Origin: CAUPWF01 sp963515125
GTDB taxonomy: Bacteria > Bacillota > Clostridia > Lachnospirales > Lachnospiraceae
Reading direction: 5' to 3'
DNA length: 64,000 nt
Assembly: GCA_052116865.1 (NCBI GenBank)
Contig: JBQKKG010000010.1
Span: 1-64,000, forward strand
Position 1 is the stretch's first letter. Each line of letters begins with the position of its first letter. Position numbers and translations under genes: made by a program. The notes beneath the pieces were generated by a model that was not told the DNA's origin, searched no databases, and worked only from the letters and a program-made list of their open reading frames with translations. This document shows positions 8,627 to 17,906 of the stretch, in pieces.

Positions 8627-11600
8627 TTATCTATTAATTTTCTCATTCACAATATCTTTAATAATATCCTTAGACACATTCTTGGTATCATATGCACTAG
8701 CTTCTAAGTTTGAAATGCTCTGTCTAATTTTTTCAATATTCTTTATAGTTATTTCAAAATCTTTTTCCTTACTTTTTAATGCTTTCTTCACATTATCAAT
8801 TGCAAATCTCGGCACACCCACTTTTGAAAGTATTACCGATTCCTTATCCGATACTCCATAATATATGAATGACGGCAGAAGCTTAGCATTGTCAGTATTC
8901 ATATCATAACTCAGTTCTTGGTAAACATTCATACCCCATGGCATATAAGATTTCATCTGACTATTCAAATATTTATTACACATTTCTACTATTTGTTCCA
9001 TAGATTGATTTTCTCTTTTAATCTCTTTTGCAATATCAAAAACTCTTTCTCCATGAACCCAGCCAATCAGAAGTCTTGCAATACTATCTGGATCAAGATT
9101 TCCTTTTCCCAACATTGAAATATTAAGTTCCGGAATTCTTGCTATAATTGTAATAATTTCCGAAAGCCTGGCAATATTTTTACTTTCCATTATTACTTTT
9201 GAAGCAAGGTAATCATTATCACCATTCTCTTTTAAATTCAATATAAACGCACTTATCATACTTTTAACTTTTGAATAACTAATATCGCTAATACCTAATT
9301 CATCAGCTTTTTCCAAATCATCCTTTTTCTTTGTATTAATATGACTAACATACTTGGAAACCAAATTATTAAGTTTCATTTGTGCTTTAATGTAACCTTC
9401 TTGTTTATCAAGATTATGATAAAGGTAAGAATCGTTTAATATACTTCTTATTTTTGTCAAATCTTTTGAGTCAATATTATAATCATAGCTAATATGCAAA
9501 ATATGGTTAATATATTGTATAAGATTTAATATTGGGGCTTGATCTGTTTTGCTCAGATGCTCATAGTCCAAAACAATTTGATTTGTATCTTTAAAAAATG
9601 CATTAAGCGATGAAACAATTGCCTCAAGATCACACTTAATATAGTTTTTTGTTACTTCTCTAGTATTCTTTTGTGTACCCATGGTGGGTAATATAATATA
9701 ACCTTCTTTATCTTTATACGCCCTTCCTGCTCTTCCTGCAATATTCCAAAATTCTGCATTACTAATATCTCGTGCATTAGCACCCCTAAATCTCACCGAA
9801 TCAAAAATCACCGTATTAATTGGAAAGTTCATTCCTTGTGCTAACGTTGTTGTAGCAAATAATAATTTTATTTTATTATTTCTTATCAATTCTTCAATGG
9901 TCTCCTTGACTAAACTAGATAACCCCGAATGATGGTAACATACACCATATTTCAAACATTGATATAGTAAAGTATTGTCACCTGATTCCAATTTAATAAT
10001 TTCTAATGCCTTTTTAATCTCATACTCACTACTAATATCACTTAATTTATTATATGCAACAAAAAAATTCGTAACATCACGTGTTAAATTTTTTGCAATT
10101 GTTGCTCCGGTGCACAATACTAAAATATTTCCTTCTTGATCTATAAAATCATTGATAATAACACATTCTTTAACACTATTATTTATGCTGTCTTTTTTCA
10201 ACTCTTCTTTAACATCATTCGGATTTAATCGTAATAACACCTCAACATCCTCAGTATGCAATTGATTACGAGATGTTTTATAAAATTCTAGTACCGATTC
10301 TTTTTTTCCATTTTTAAGAAGATTACATCCAACATATTGTCTAGTTGGCGCCCATTCCATAGATAATACCGCAGAATTTCTTTTCGTATCTGCTAACCAT
10401 TCTGCAATCTCCTCCGCATTCGAAATAAATGGACTTAATAGTAAGAAATTTGCTTCACTCAGATTTTGTTTAATTGCTGCTAACAACAATTCAAATTTTG
10501 AACCTCTAGACTTATCTCCAATATTATGAGCTTCATCCATTATCACAAGACGAGTATTCTTAATTGAATCATGGTTTTTCCTAACTAATGATTCTAATTT
10601 TTCTGGTGTACTTACCAGAATGTCTATATGATTCATACTAAGAATCTCTTCTTCTATTTCATCTACTTCATAATATGGAAGAGCCGTTTCAATATTAAAA
10701 TTGAACATCTTAAAATCATGAGTCAAATCTCTTTTCACTTGTTCAATTAATGCATTTGTAGGCACAACATAGCAAACAGTTGGCTTAAACTCACCAGTGG
10801 CATAGTTATGTAAACTAAAAAGGATTTGCATTTCTGCTAGCAAAGACTTTCCAGAACTTGTTGGCATACTTACTATGATACTTTTTTTAGGAGTTAATAC
10901 CTCAGCAATTACATCTCTCTGTGAAGGCAATAAAGAATACAAAAATCTTTCCCCTTCTGACAAATTTTTTTCAATAAACATTCGAATTTTAGGCGATTTT
11001 TCTGCTATATTCCATATAGAATTTTCTGCTACTTGTGCAAATGCATATTTTACTAGGTAACCAATCAATTTTAGTTCTATTTCTTCGTTACCTAACAAAT
11101 AAAATGCATTGTATGAATACATGTCTATTAAAGTATATATTTCTTGATTTTTTTCTGTCTCTACTTTACCTGTAAAAAGATATTCTTTTAGCATTTCTAC
11201 TAAATAGATAATATTCCCATATGCACTAATCTTTAAGCCATTTCTTATATCAAAATTTTCTCTTTCAAGTTCTTTGTTTTGAGCTTCTTCAAGATATTCT
11301 TGAGCAACATTAATATTTGTGTTTAAATTATTTAGTCCATCATGATTTTTTATGTTGCTAAGCATTAATACTACTAGATAAAATGTTGCAAACTCTAACT
11401 GATCTATGGTCTCCATATCTACCAAAAAATCTTTTGTTGACAATATCTCCACATTGTATTTTTCTATCATAATATTTGAAATAGTCTGCTTATCTGCAAG
11501 GTAAGAAAGCATACTGTACATTACAACTATAGAAATTTTTTCATAGGATTTTATACTTTCTGACTTTATCAATTGCTCATATATAGTTGAATTTGTTTCA

Positions 11601-11872
11601 AACAGCAGTTTAAGTACGCCCCTTCGTTCGTTCTCATTTATTTGGTTTAAACTTGGATTTTCTAAAATTAATTCAGTCATTGCATTCAACAAATTCGCCT
11701 TTGAAAGCATATCTTCACGCGTAAAAATTGAATCTGATGCAATTCTATCAAATCTATCATGAATTCGATTAATCTCAATATCTCTAAGCATAGCATTAAG
11801 CGAAGATATTTTATCTTCGCTTATATCCAATATTGATTTTATTTTAATCATAACAGATTGTAAATTATCCAT
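8627..11872 (-). CDS. hamB: HamB-like DExH helicase of a Hachiman defence system
   Basis: This 1081-residue superfamily 2 helicase has a helical N-terminal region of about 310 residues. Motif I is MPTSSGKS (about 336-343), motif II is DEAH (446-449), motif Ib is VSTPEKLE, motif III is LLLSPFIS, and motifs V-VI are TTTLAQGMNFP and WNIAGRAGRA. The AGRAGR form and the long helical C-terminus are Ski2/Brr2-like, as in HamB and the related AbpB. The start follows GAGG. The gene overlaps the end of hamA by eight bases, so the two are coupled. In characterised Hachiman systems the helicase senses damaged or foreign DNA and releases the HamA nuclease. The family call rests on gene pairing plus motifs. 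Confidence 0.78.
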   Translation of the reverse strand: MDNLQSVMIKIKSILDISEDKISSLNAMLRDIEINRIHDRFDRIASDSIFTREDMLSKANLLNAMTELILENPSLNQINENERRGVLKLLFETNSTIYEQLIKSESIKSYEKISIVVMYSMLSYLADKQTISNIMIEKYNVEILSTKDFLVDMETIDQLEFATFYLVVLMLSNIKNHDGLNNLNTNINVAQEYLEEAQNKELERENFDIRNGLKISAYGNIIYLVEMLKEYLFTGKVETEKNQEIYTLIDMYSYNAFYLLGNEEIELKLIGYLVKYAFAQVAENSIWNIAEKSPKIRMFIEKNLSEGERFLYSLLPSQRDVIAEVLTPKKSIIVSMPTSSGKSLLAEMQILFSLHNYATGEFKPTVCYVVPTNALIEQVKRDLTHDFKMFNFNIETALPYYEVDEIEEEILSMNHIDILVSTPEKLESLVRKNHDSIKNTRLVIMDEAHNIGDKSRGSKFELLLAAIKQNLSEANFLLLSPFISNAEEIAEWLADTKRNSAVLSMEWAPTRQYVGCNLLKNGKKESVLEFYKTSRNQLHTEDVEVLLRLNPNDVKEELKKDSINNSVKECVIINDFIDQEGNILVLCTGATIAKNLTRDVTNFFVAYNKLSDISSEYEIKKALEIIKLESGDNTLLYQCLKYGVCYHHSGLSSLVKETIEELIRNNKIKLLFATTTLAQGMNFPINTVIFDSVRFRGANARDISNAEFWNIAGRAGRAYKDKEGYIILPTMGTQKNTREVTKNYIKCDLEAIVSSLNAFFKDTNQIVLDYEHLSKTDQAPILNLIQYINHILHISYDYNIDSKDLTKIRSILNDSYLYHNLDKQEGYIKAQMKLNNLVSKYVSHINTKKKDDLEKADELGISDISYSKVKSMISAFILNLKENGDNDYLASKVIMESKNIARLSEIITIIARIPELNISMLGKGNLDPDSIARLLIGWVHGERVFDIAKEIKRENQSMEQIVEMCNKYLNSQMKSYMPWGMNVYQELSYDMNTDNAKLLPSFIYYGVSDKESVILSKVGVPRFAIDNVKKALKSKEKDFEITIKNIEKIRQSISNLEASAYDTKNVSKDIIKDIVNEKINR

Positions 11873-12746
11873 TTTCTATCGCCTCGCTATAAATATTATT
11901 GCTAAATTCATTTATTGAGCAACCCATAGCACAAATGATATTTTCAATATTCTTTTTATCTATTCTATCTACATCGAAATTTTTATAATCATCAACATTA
12001 TTTGTCTTGACTATTTCTTCGTTATTGCGGATTAACACTGGAAAAAACATTATATTTTTTGCCAAACTTTCACTTGATTTCGATTTATTATCGACTATCA
12101 ATTTAGCTAAAAAGTCTAATATTTTTGTAATCTCTTCATCTTCCATTTTTATATTTCTAATACCATGCATGTACTGTAATATTTCTCTACTTACTCTATT
12201 TTCACTATTGTCTATTGATTTCTGTATATCACCCATTAAATCCTTTGCGGAACTACAAGGAATTTTTGTACTTTCTGAAGCTTTTACTTCACAAACAATA
12301 AATTTAACCAGATCATCTTTAAACAAAATTCCAGGAACATCTATTCCCGATGTATGCTTATCAATGTCAACTGTTTCAAGATTCATTCTTTTATCTGCTT
12401 CTTCATAAAATCTACAATTATATTTATCTTCTAAAACTATTTGTGCCATCCATTCTGTGACTCTTTCTCTCCGCACATCAAAATGTGGTATACTCTTCTC
12501 TCTTTTTGGTATATTAATTTCTGCGACTGTTTCATTAAATTTTTTTACAAATTTCGGGTTGAGATTAGCCGATCCGTAATATGTTAGATCATACTCTGCT
12601 GTATTATGTACTTTAGATTTTCTTATTTTATTAATTAAGTATTCTTTTATTTTAATAAAATTACTCTCATCTTCTATATCATATTCAAACAGCTTTACAT
12701 TTAACCCATTGGTATTTGAAGAAAACAATTCTTTTACAGCAGACAT
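11865..12746 (-). CDS. hamA: HamA-like (DUF1837) nuclease of a Hachiman defence system
   Basis: The 293-residue protein fits the HamA/AbpA (DUF1837) effector in size and in its place directly upstream of the helicase. A PD-(D/E)XK-like core is visible: TSGIDVPGI (about 132-140) supplies the acidic metal ligand and VCEVKAS (about 151-157) the E-x-K pair. The N-terminal half contains HFDVRRERVTEWMAQIVLE, a helix preceding the core as in this family. The start follows AGGGGGGAT. The first gene of a two-gene operon, it ends in an eight-base overlap with hamB. The nuclease family is known to degrade DNA indiscriminately on activation. Sequence conservation judged by eye is limited. Confidence 0.68.
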   Translation of the reverse strand: MSAVKELFSSNTNGLNVKLFEYDIEDESNFIKIKEYLINKIRKSKVHNTAEYDLTYYGSANLNPKFVKKFNETVAEINIPKREKSIPHFDVRRERVTEWMAQIVLEDKYNCRFYEEADKRMNLETVDIDKHTSGIDVPGILFKDDLVKFIVCEVKASESTKIPCSSAKDLMGDIQKSIDNSENRVSREILQYMHGIRNIKMEDEEITKILDFLAKLIVDNKSKSSESLAKNIMFFPVLIRNNEEIVKTNNVDDYKNFDVDRIDKKNIENIICAMGCSINEFSNNIYSEAIENG

Positions 12747-13003
12747 AATATCCCCCCCTATTTTAATTTATAATACTATCAGTATATCAATTTACGCTTT
12801 TATTTTCCACTTAATTTTTTCTTTTTTGAGCATTTTGTCAGCTAATAATTTATATCTTCTTGATATCACATCCCGTATTTTCTTTTCATTTCTTCCTTCA
12901 ACTCATTAAGTAGTGGAATGAGATTTGCCATTACTTCATTCTCAATATAATTTTTTCTGCAACTAATTTCCTAATTTTTTTGTTTATCCGTGCTCGTTCG
13001 TCC
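12747..13003. other. Decayed reading frames between hamA and the polymerase fragment
   Basis: On the minus strand, about 13005-12931 reads as a basic peptide (RDERARINKKIRKLVAEK) and 12931-12866 as a short frame ending KEEMKRKYGM. The two frames are out of register and neither has a convincing start. They look like the worn remains of one helical protein. No function can be assigned. Confidence 0.35.
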
Positions 13004-13315
13004 CTAATAAATTTTCCCAAACCGTTCTTTAATATCTAATATGGCTTTCTGTAGCTCATGTTCCCTTTCCATTTCTATAGGATTTGTGAACAAGTCATAT
13101 TGCTGATACACTTCATTTTGAAAATGATTAAACGTAATATTGACCCTACGAATTAGTATATATCTGTCAACAATTTGTTCATACAAATTTACTGTATGCT
13201 CCATAATTATCCTTGCAAAACTTGTTGTAATTGGTAAAGTTGCAGCTCCATGTGCGGATTTCTCTTCAATATGCCTAGTATAACTGGTATACAATGTGAT
13301 AGAATTAGTAACCAA
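13004..13315 (-). pseudogene. C-terminal fragment of a Y-family DNA polymerase (UmuC/UvrX-like)
   Basis: The 103-codon frame matches the C-terminal little-finger part of Firmicute UmuC/DinB-type lesion-bypass polymerases. Recognisable pieces are LVTNSITLYTSYT, the HGAATLPITTSFARII stretch and the final DLFTNP...KAILDIKERFGK. Intact proteins are about 420-500 residues, so the palm, fingers and catalytic acids are missing. Just upstream the frame reads LVD-stop-RLVTNS, where LVDK is expected, so a nonsense change (AAA to TAA) is visible before homology stops near 13330. The extreme C-terminus also ends early at GKIY. It cannot encode a working polymerase. Confidence 0.75.
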
Positions 13316-13430
13316 CCTTTAATCCACCAAGTAAAATTTAGTTGTCGACGTAGCATTTTCACCTACACTTCTACATTTTCAATATAAGAGTTAATAATTA
13401 TGCAATAAAAAAGTTTTGAGCAAAAATCTG

Positions 13431-14531
13431 TTATTCGTGGACTTCTATTCCATTATAGCCTTCAAAATCTCCATACCCTTCGTAAGAGTCCCATGTTCTA
13501 TTTCCGCCATCTATAACACCACTTCCAGTATGTGTTGTTTGAAGTGTTCCTGTTGTATATTGTTTTCCACCGCTATTACTGTTTGAAGTTGATCCATTAT
13601 AAGTATTAGAGGATGAAGCCGCTTGCGTTGGTGTTGGCGCAACATATGCCTGCTTTGTTTCTCCACCACTTATTTTAACCGTTCCACCATTATTTGCTAT
13701 TGCCTGTGCTTCCTCTGGATTTACGACTGTAACCTTTACCGTTTTTTCTACTACTGTCTCCTTATCATCACCTATGATATTATACTTTAACTGATATTCT
13801 CCTGGTGTATTAATATCAATGCTATCTGCAATTGGCTTGATCTCTACAATCTTTTCATCTTTATTAATTCCGGCCATCCAGTCAATTGTCGATCCAGCTT
13901 CTAACACGATATCCTGAAAGCCATTTACATGATCCAAATAATTCTCAATTACTTTAATTACTAATTCTGTCTTCGTCTCATTTCCACTATTATCTACTGC
14001 AATAATGGTGTTCTTTTGTTCTCCAACTTTGTCATATTTCAAGCCTAAACGAGCAATGATGTCATCTTTCTTATCATCTTTCTTATCATCATTCTTTACC
14101 TCTACTTGATTACTGTTAAACTTCAGGCTTTTAATTCCACCATCATCATTTAAACTAGCAATAATTTTAGATGCAGGTATCGTCTCACCTACAACCACTT
14201 TAATTGGTTCCTTACTGGTTAGCTTTACTTCAGGACTCTTTGTGTCTTTAACCTCTACTTCAAAACTTGCCTCTTTATTCTTATAATTTGCCGTTACTAT
14301 ATACGTACCCTCTTTCATGTTGTCTACTTTAGATACGTCTAGAAATGTTTCATCTATTGCCTTTTCATTTGCTGAAATATATTTTTTTGTATCGCTACTT
14401 AAGGTGTCCCCTAATTCTAAATTTACTACTTCTTTTTTTACATCATACTTGTTGTAATTAAACCATATACAAGTACCGATCACACCTAAAAATATAACTC
14501 CAACAATTCCACCAATAATATTCTTTTTCAC
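13431..14531 (-). CDS. Membrane-anchored surface protein with Ig-like domains
   Basis: With the GTG start at 14531 (AAGGGGGG site seven bases upstream) the protein has 366 residues. An N-terminal TM anchor (IIGGIVGVIFLGVIGTCIWF) is followed by three bacterial Ig-like segments of about 75 residues each. These show the usual GTYIVT, VDNSGNETKTELVIKV and TPGEYQLKYN strand patterns. A charged insertion with repeated KDDKK lies in the second. The C-terminal 80 residues are Ser/Gly/Thr-rich and low in complexity, with an acidic end. The architecture suggests a cell-surface or spore-surface adhesin-like protein. It lies downstream of the double-SpoVG gene but beyond a strong terminator, so it is transcribed separately. 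Confidence 0.72.
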   Translation of the reverse strand: MKKNIIGGIVGVIFLGVIGTCIWFNYNKYDVKKEVVNLELGDTLSSDTKKYISANEKAIDETFLDVSKVDNMKEGTYIVTANYKNKEASFEVEVKDTKSPEVKLTSKEPIKVVVGETIPASKIIASLNDDGGIKSLKFNSNQVEVKNDDKKDDKKDDIIARLGLKYDKVGEQKNTIIAVDNSGNETKTELVIKVIENYLDHVNGFQDIVLEAGSTIDWMAGINKDEKIVEIKPIADSIDINTPGEYQLKYNIIGDDKETVVEKTVKVTVVNPEEAQAIANNGGTVKISGGETKQAYVAPTPTQAASSSNTYNGSTSNSNSGGKQYTTGTLQTTHTGSGVIDGGNRTWDSYEGYGDFEGYNGIEVHE

Positions 14532-14635
14532 AAAGTATCCCCCCTTGAAAAAATAATTTCCATTTTTATCCATTATAACATAATATATTAAGATAGTAAC
14601 AAAATAAAAAACTTTGGTTATTATAAACCTAACGC

Positions 14636-14679
14636 AAAAAATACCCCTTAACTCTTTCATTTAAAAGAGTAAGGGGTAT
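14636..14679 (-). terminator. Strong terminator after the SpoVG-type gene
   Basis: On the minus strand a stem of about 16 pairs (ATACCCCTTACTCTTT with AAAGAGTTAAGGGGTAT, one bulged base) closes a short loop and runs into a T6 tract. It follows the stop at 14722 by about 40 bases. Confidence 0.85.
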
Positions 14680-14721
14680 ATAAAACAGTTGCTACTGGCT
14701 GAACTCTATGTATCCATTTTA

Positions 14722-15309
14722 TTATCTACACACATGCTCGTTACTTTTTGCAGGCTTATGGATACCTAGTTCCCTTTTATTCTTTAATTCATTCTGATAA
14801 GCCTCTAAAACCTTTTCACCAACTTTTGTTCTCATTGCTGCAGAGGTAGGATAGACAATATCCCTATATTCCTCTTTCCCAGTTTCCTTATCAATTGATT
14901 TATACTGTGGCATGGAAACAAATAATCCGTTACTACTATCCATAATTCTAACATTCTTAATGACAAAGTCATCAATGGTTAATGTTGCAAGACCTTTCAA
15001 ATTATCTTTTTCACAGATACTAATTTTAACCTCAATGTGTGGCAAATTTACATCCTTTAATATCTCTAATTTTAACGATTCCACAATCGCCTTAGTGAGT
15101 TCTTCTTTCGCTTCTTTTGTTTTAGGATAGACCAAATCATTCCAATCATCCTCTTTCCCCTTATATCGAGGCATAGATACAAATAACTCACCATTAGTAT
15201 TCTTCATAAGCTTTACATTTTTAATCCGAAAACAATTGTTAATTGCAACCTCTCCAAAGGCTACCATATTATCTTTTTCAGCCATTTTCATGTGTGCTTC
15301 TACATACAT
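14722..15309 (-). CDS. Tandem SpoVG-domain protein
   Basis: The 195-residue protein contains two SpoVG domains in a row. The first spans roughly residues 12-85 (INNCFRIKNVKLMK, LFVSMPRYKG, DLVYPKT). The second spans about 95-175 (IDDFVIKNVRIMD, LFVSMPQYKS, DIVYPTS). Normal SpoVG is about 85-95 residues with one domain, so this is a duplication-fusion. SpoVG is a small nucleic-acid-binding regulator of sporulation and surface genes. The start at 15309 is set by AGGAGG eight bases upstream. It follows two secreted-protein genes closely and ends before a strong terminator. The duplicated form is common on mobile elements, which fits the surrounding island. Confidence 0.88.
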   Translation of the reverse strand: MYVEAHMKMAEKDNMVAFGEVAINNCFRIKNVKLMKNTNGELFVSMPRYKGKEDDWNDLVYPKTKEAKEELTKAIVESLKLEILKDVNLPHIEVKISICEKDNLKGLATLTIDDFVIKNVRIMDSSNGLFVSMPQYKSIDKETGKEEYRDIVYPTSAAMRTKVGEKVLEAYQNELKNKRELGIHKPAKSNEHVCR

Positions 15310-15321
15310 AATCATTTCCTC

Positions 15322-15909
15322 CTATTCATTTTCTAATGTAATATCAAAGGCAACAGATCCTTTCCATGAACCAGCTGTAATATTGCTTGCTGCTATGTAT
15401 GCTACCTCAGGTGTCCACTCGGCATTTAGCACTTGGTTTTGTGTCCATTCTCTCTTTGGCTGAATAATAGTTGCTTCTACATTATCCTTTTTAAACACAC
15501 CTGCATTTTGTTCTTCTAAAATTATGGTATCGTTTTTAGGAGCAACCTTTATTTTTTGATTTCCAGATATATTTCCCTTCACACTTACCTGATAACTTCC
15601 AGTACCATTTTTACCATCTAAGATAACGGTCTTTGGTATTTTTACTGCATAGGATGATGCTTGTGTTACGTATACAGCAACCTCTCTGGAAGAACTATCT
15701 GTAGTTCCCTCTACCTCATATGGATCATAGTATTCTGTTTTCTGCTTTTGAGTAATATCTTGGCCAGTCTTAGTTTCTGAATTGCTGTCTTCCATCGTCG
15801 AACCAATTGAAGTTTTTAGATCAGCTGCATGTACCTGATAATAAGTACCACCCAATGCAATATTTAAAGCAACAATACCTACAACTACTTTTTTCATATT
15901 TACATTCAT
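15322..15909 (-). CDS. Secreted protein with a beta-sandwich repeat domain
   Basis: The 195-residue product starts at 15909 after GGAGAG. It has a signal peptide (MKKVVVGIVALNIALGG...VHA) and a linker of about 50 residues rich in Ser/Thr/Asp. A single domain of about 110 residues follows, starting VKIPKTVILDGKNGTGSY and ending AGSWKGSVAFDITLEN. The same domain forms the C-terminus of the next upstream gene, so the two are tandem paralogues. The domain looks like a small surface beta-sandwich; I do not know a family name. The gene lies 12 bases before the SpoVG start and probably shares its transcript. Confidence 0.65.
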   Translation of the reverse strand: MNVNMKKVVVGIVALNIALGGTYYQVHAADLKTSIGSTMEDSNSETKTGQDITQKQKTEYYDPYEVEGTTDSSSREVAVYVTQASSYAVKIPKTVILDGKNGTGSYQVSVKGNISGNQKIKVAPKNDTIILEEQNAGVFKKDNVEATIIQPKREWTQNQVLNAEWTPEVAYIAASNITAGSWKGSVAFDITLENE

Positions 15910-15931
15910 CTTATTTCTCTCCTTCCATCTG

Positions 15932-16380
15932 CTAATTACCAATGCTAACATTAAACGAAACACTTCCCTTCCAGTTTCCTGCCGAAAGATGATCCGTCAT
16001 TATAGTTCCTTTTTCTTTGCTCCATGTATCAATTTGCAAATCTCTTACACTCCATTTCATTTTATTCTGTGTTATTTTGGCTATCACATCTTGCTTCTTG
16101 TCTAAGGACGCTTTTTGCTCCTCCAACTGAATTTTCATACCACTTGGTTTTACTTCCAATGTTTTTTCCTCTGGGATACTTCCCTTTACTCCTATCACGT
16201 ATTCTCCTTTTCCTGTTTTCCCATCTAAAACTACAGTCTTAGGAATTTTCACAGAATACTTAATTGCATGTTTCCATTTTGCATATAAAGTAAGATCTGA
16301 AGTAGTGTCTGGTTCTATTTTAGTAACTGGAATTGTGTATGCTGCATCTTGAAACCAACCCTCAAAAATATAATACTCCA
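15932..16380 (-). pseudogene. 5'-truncated surface protein (InlB-type B-repeat plus beta-sandwich domain)
   Basis: The remaining frame begins inside an InlB B-repeat/Flg_new-type repeat (FEGWFQDAAYT...LTLYAKWK). It continues into a domain similar to the C-terminus of the neighbouring secreted protein (VKIPKTVVLDGKTGKGEY, AGNWKGSVSFNVSIGN). No signal peptide or ribosome site remains. The upstream sequence is instead a group II intron reverse-transcriptase fragment on the opposite strand, so the 5' part was lost at a recombination junction near 16370-16385. Intact relatives would be secreted proteins with several B-repeats. Confidence 0.7.
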
Positions 16381-16731
16381 CTAGATGGACTAGAGAAAAT
16401 GATTCAACAAAAGTATCATACAAACTCCAAAGGTAGAATCACAAATCATTATCGTGCTAAAACGAAAGTAAATATAATTCGATATGCTGATGACTTTGTT
16501 ATAACAACAAATTCTAAAGTAATTGCAATGGAACTGAGAGAGCATGTTCGCGAATTTTTTCATGAACGTTGACATGTATTATCAAAAGAGAAAACATCTA
16601 TTACTCATATTGAAAACGGATTCGACTTTCTTGGATGGACATTTAGAAAATTTAATAACAAACTAATTGTAAAACCATCTTATTCTAAGCTCCTAATAAC
16701 CAGAATATTATCACTTGAAAAACAAAATTAA
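16369..16731 (+). pseudogene. Group II intron reverse transcriptase (LtrA-type) fragment
   Basis: One frame from about 16369 to TAA 16729-16731 encodes the middle of a group II intron-encoded protein. The LDGLEKMI helix is followed by the polymerase motif IIRYADDFVIT with the catalytic Asp pair, then LREHVREFFHER, SKEKTSITHI and GFDFLGWTFRKF. An in-frame TGA at 16570-16572 stands where Gly (GGA) is expected. The thumb, maturase and endonuclease parts, the N-terminal fingers and the intron RNA domains are absent. The fragment abuts a truncated surface-protein gene on the opposite strand, marking a rearrangement scar. Confidence 0.85.
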
Positions 16732-16792
16732 TGCACACTGGAAATTATCCATAATATATTAATAGTAATAGAATTATGTGAGGTAACTTATT

Positions 16793-17690
16793 ATGGATCC
16801 ATTAAAATCGATGCAATTAGATACCGTGGATAAGGGAAAACTGAAAATATCTGTTACATCTTCGATTACCGCTTACCCAATTCCTGATGCGACAATTTCA
16901 CTTTCCTATACTGGTATACCTGATAAGACAATTGAAGAATTGAAAACAGATACTTCTGGTCAAACCGAGACAATTGAACTAGATACCCCGCCATTAGAGT
17001 ACAGTCTGAATCCTAAAATCGAAGCACAACCTTATTCTGAATATACCATTGATGTATTTGCTCCTGGCTATGAACGAATTAGTATTTCAGGTGCAGAAAT
17101 ACTTCCAGATGTTACTGCATTACAAAATATCGCAATGAGACCAATCGACTCTACTACAGATAAAGAGAATGTATATGTCATTGCCGCCCATACTTTATAC
17201 GCAACATACCCTCCTAAAATTCCAGAAGAGGAAATAAAACCTATGAATGAAACTGGGGAAATCGTGCTTAGCCGTGTAGTTGTTCCAGAATTTATCGTTG
17301 TCCATGATGGTTCTCCAAAAGATACAACTGCCAAAAATTATTATGTGAAATATAAAGATTATATCAAAGAATGTTGCTTCCAGTGAGATTTATGCGACCT
17401 GGCCGGAAGATACCATAAGGGCAAATATATTAGCTATTATGTCCTTTACATTAAATCGTGTATATACAGAGTGGTATCGCAATAAAGGCTATGATTTTAC
17501 CATTACTTCTTCTACCGCCTTTGATCATAAATGGATTCCTGAACGGAATGTATTCGATTCTATCTCAGCAATTACAGATGAATTGTTTTCTTCCTACTTG
17601 TCACGACCTAATGTACGACAGCCAATCTTAACTCAGTATTGTGATGGACGTCAGGTTAGCTGTCTAAATTGGATGAGCAAATTGAAATAA
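16793..17690 (+). pseudogene. Frameshifted, truncated spore-type peptidoglycan-binding protein
   Basis: An open frame begins at 16793 and encodes about 190 residues with carboxypeptidase-regulatory-like beta strands, including VTSSITAYPIPDATISL. After YVKYKDYIK an extra G near 17369 shifts the frame. Removing it restores NVASSEIYATWPEDTIRANI and then SFTLNRVYTEWYRNKGYDFTITSS up to 17690. This matches Clostridial proteins that normally continue into C-terminal peptidoglycan-binding repeats. Here the frame stops at a point where SCPNWMSQWG would be expected, and the rest is missing. A degenerate second copy of part of the gene lies at 3820-3932. Confidence 0.75.
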
Positions 17691-17700
17691 CATACAAAAT
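17661..17700 (+). repeat. 40-bp block shared with 3893-3932
   Basis: The block ends with AACATACAAAAT. It matches 3893-3932 with about five substitutions in 40 bases. It spans the broken end of the peptidoglycan-protein gene and about ten bases beyond its stop, so the two loci share the same truncation point. Confidence 0.75.
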
Positions 17701-17906
17701 CGTTTTCTTGTTCTATGCATTGAAATAATTTGACAATTAATAATTCAAAAAATATAATGCAAGTATTAAGAATAGTAAAAATCTCTTACACAAATTTTAA
17801 CTTTACATGTTAAAACACTTTCGTGCGGAGATAATCGTCAAATTTAATTAACCTTTGATATTGTATTTGATAATGTACTAAGTTTAAGAAAGGGAAGAAT
17901 TGTATA

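Noticed and set aside
12007..12408. 133-codon plus-strand frame inside hamA
   Set aside because: It is antisense to a well-supported gene, has no ribosome site, and has the Ser/Phe-rich composition of a shadow.
16333..16368. Possible upstream extension of the reverse-transcriptase fragment
   Set aside because: The frame is open, but the residues (CMLHLETNPQK) do not resemble the protein; on the other strand the bases encode the surface-protein repeat.
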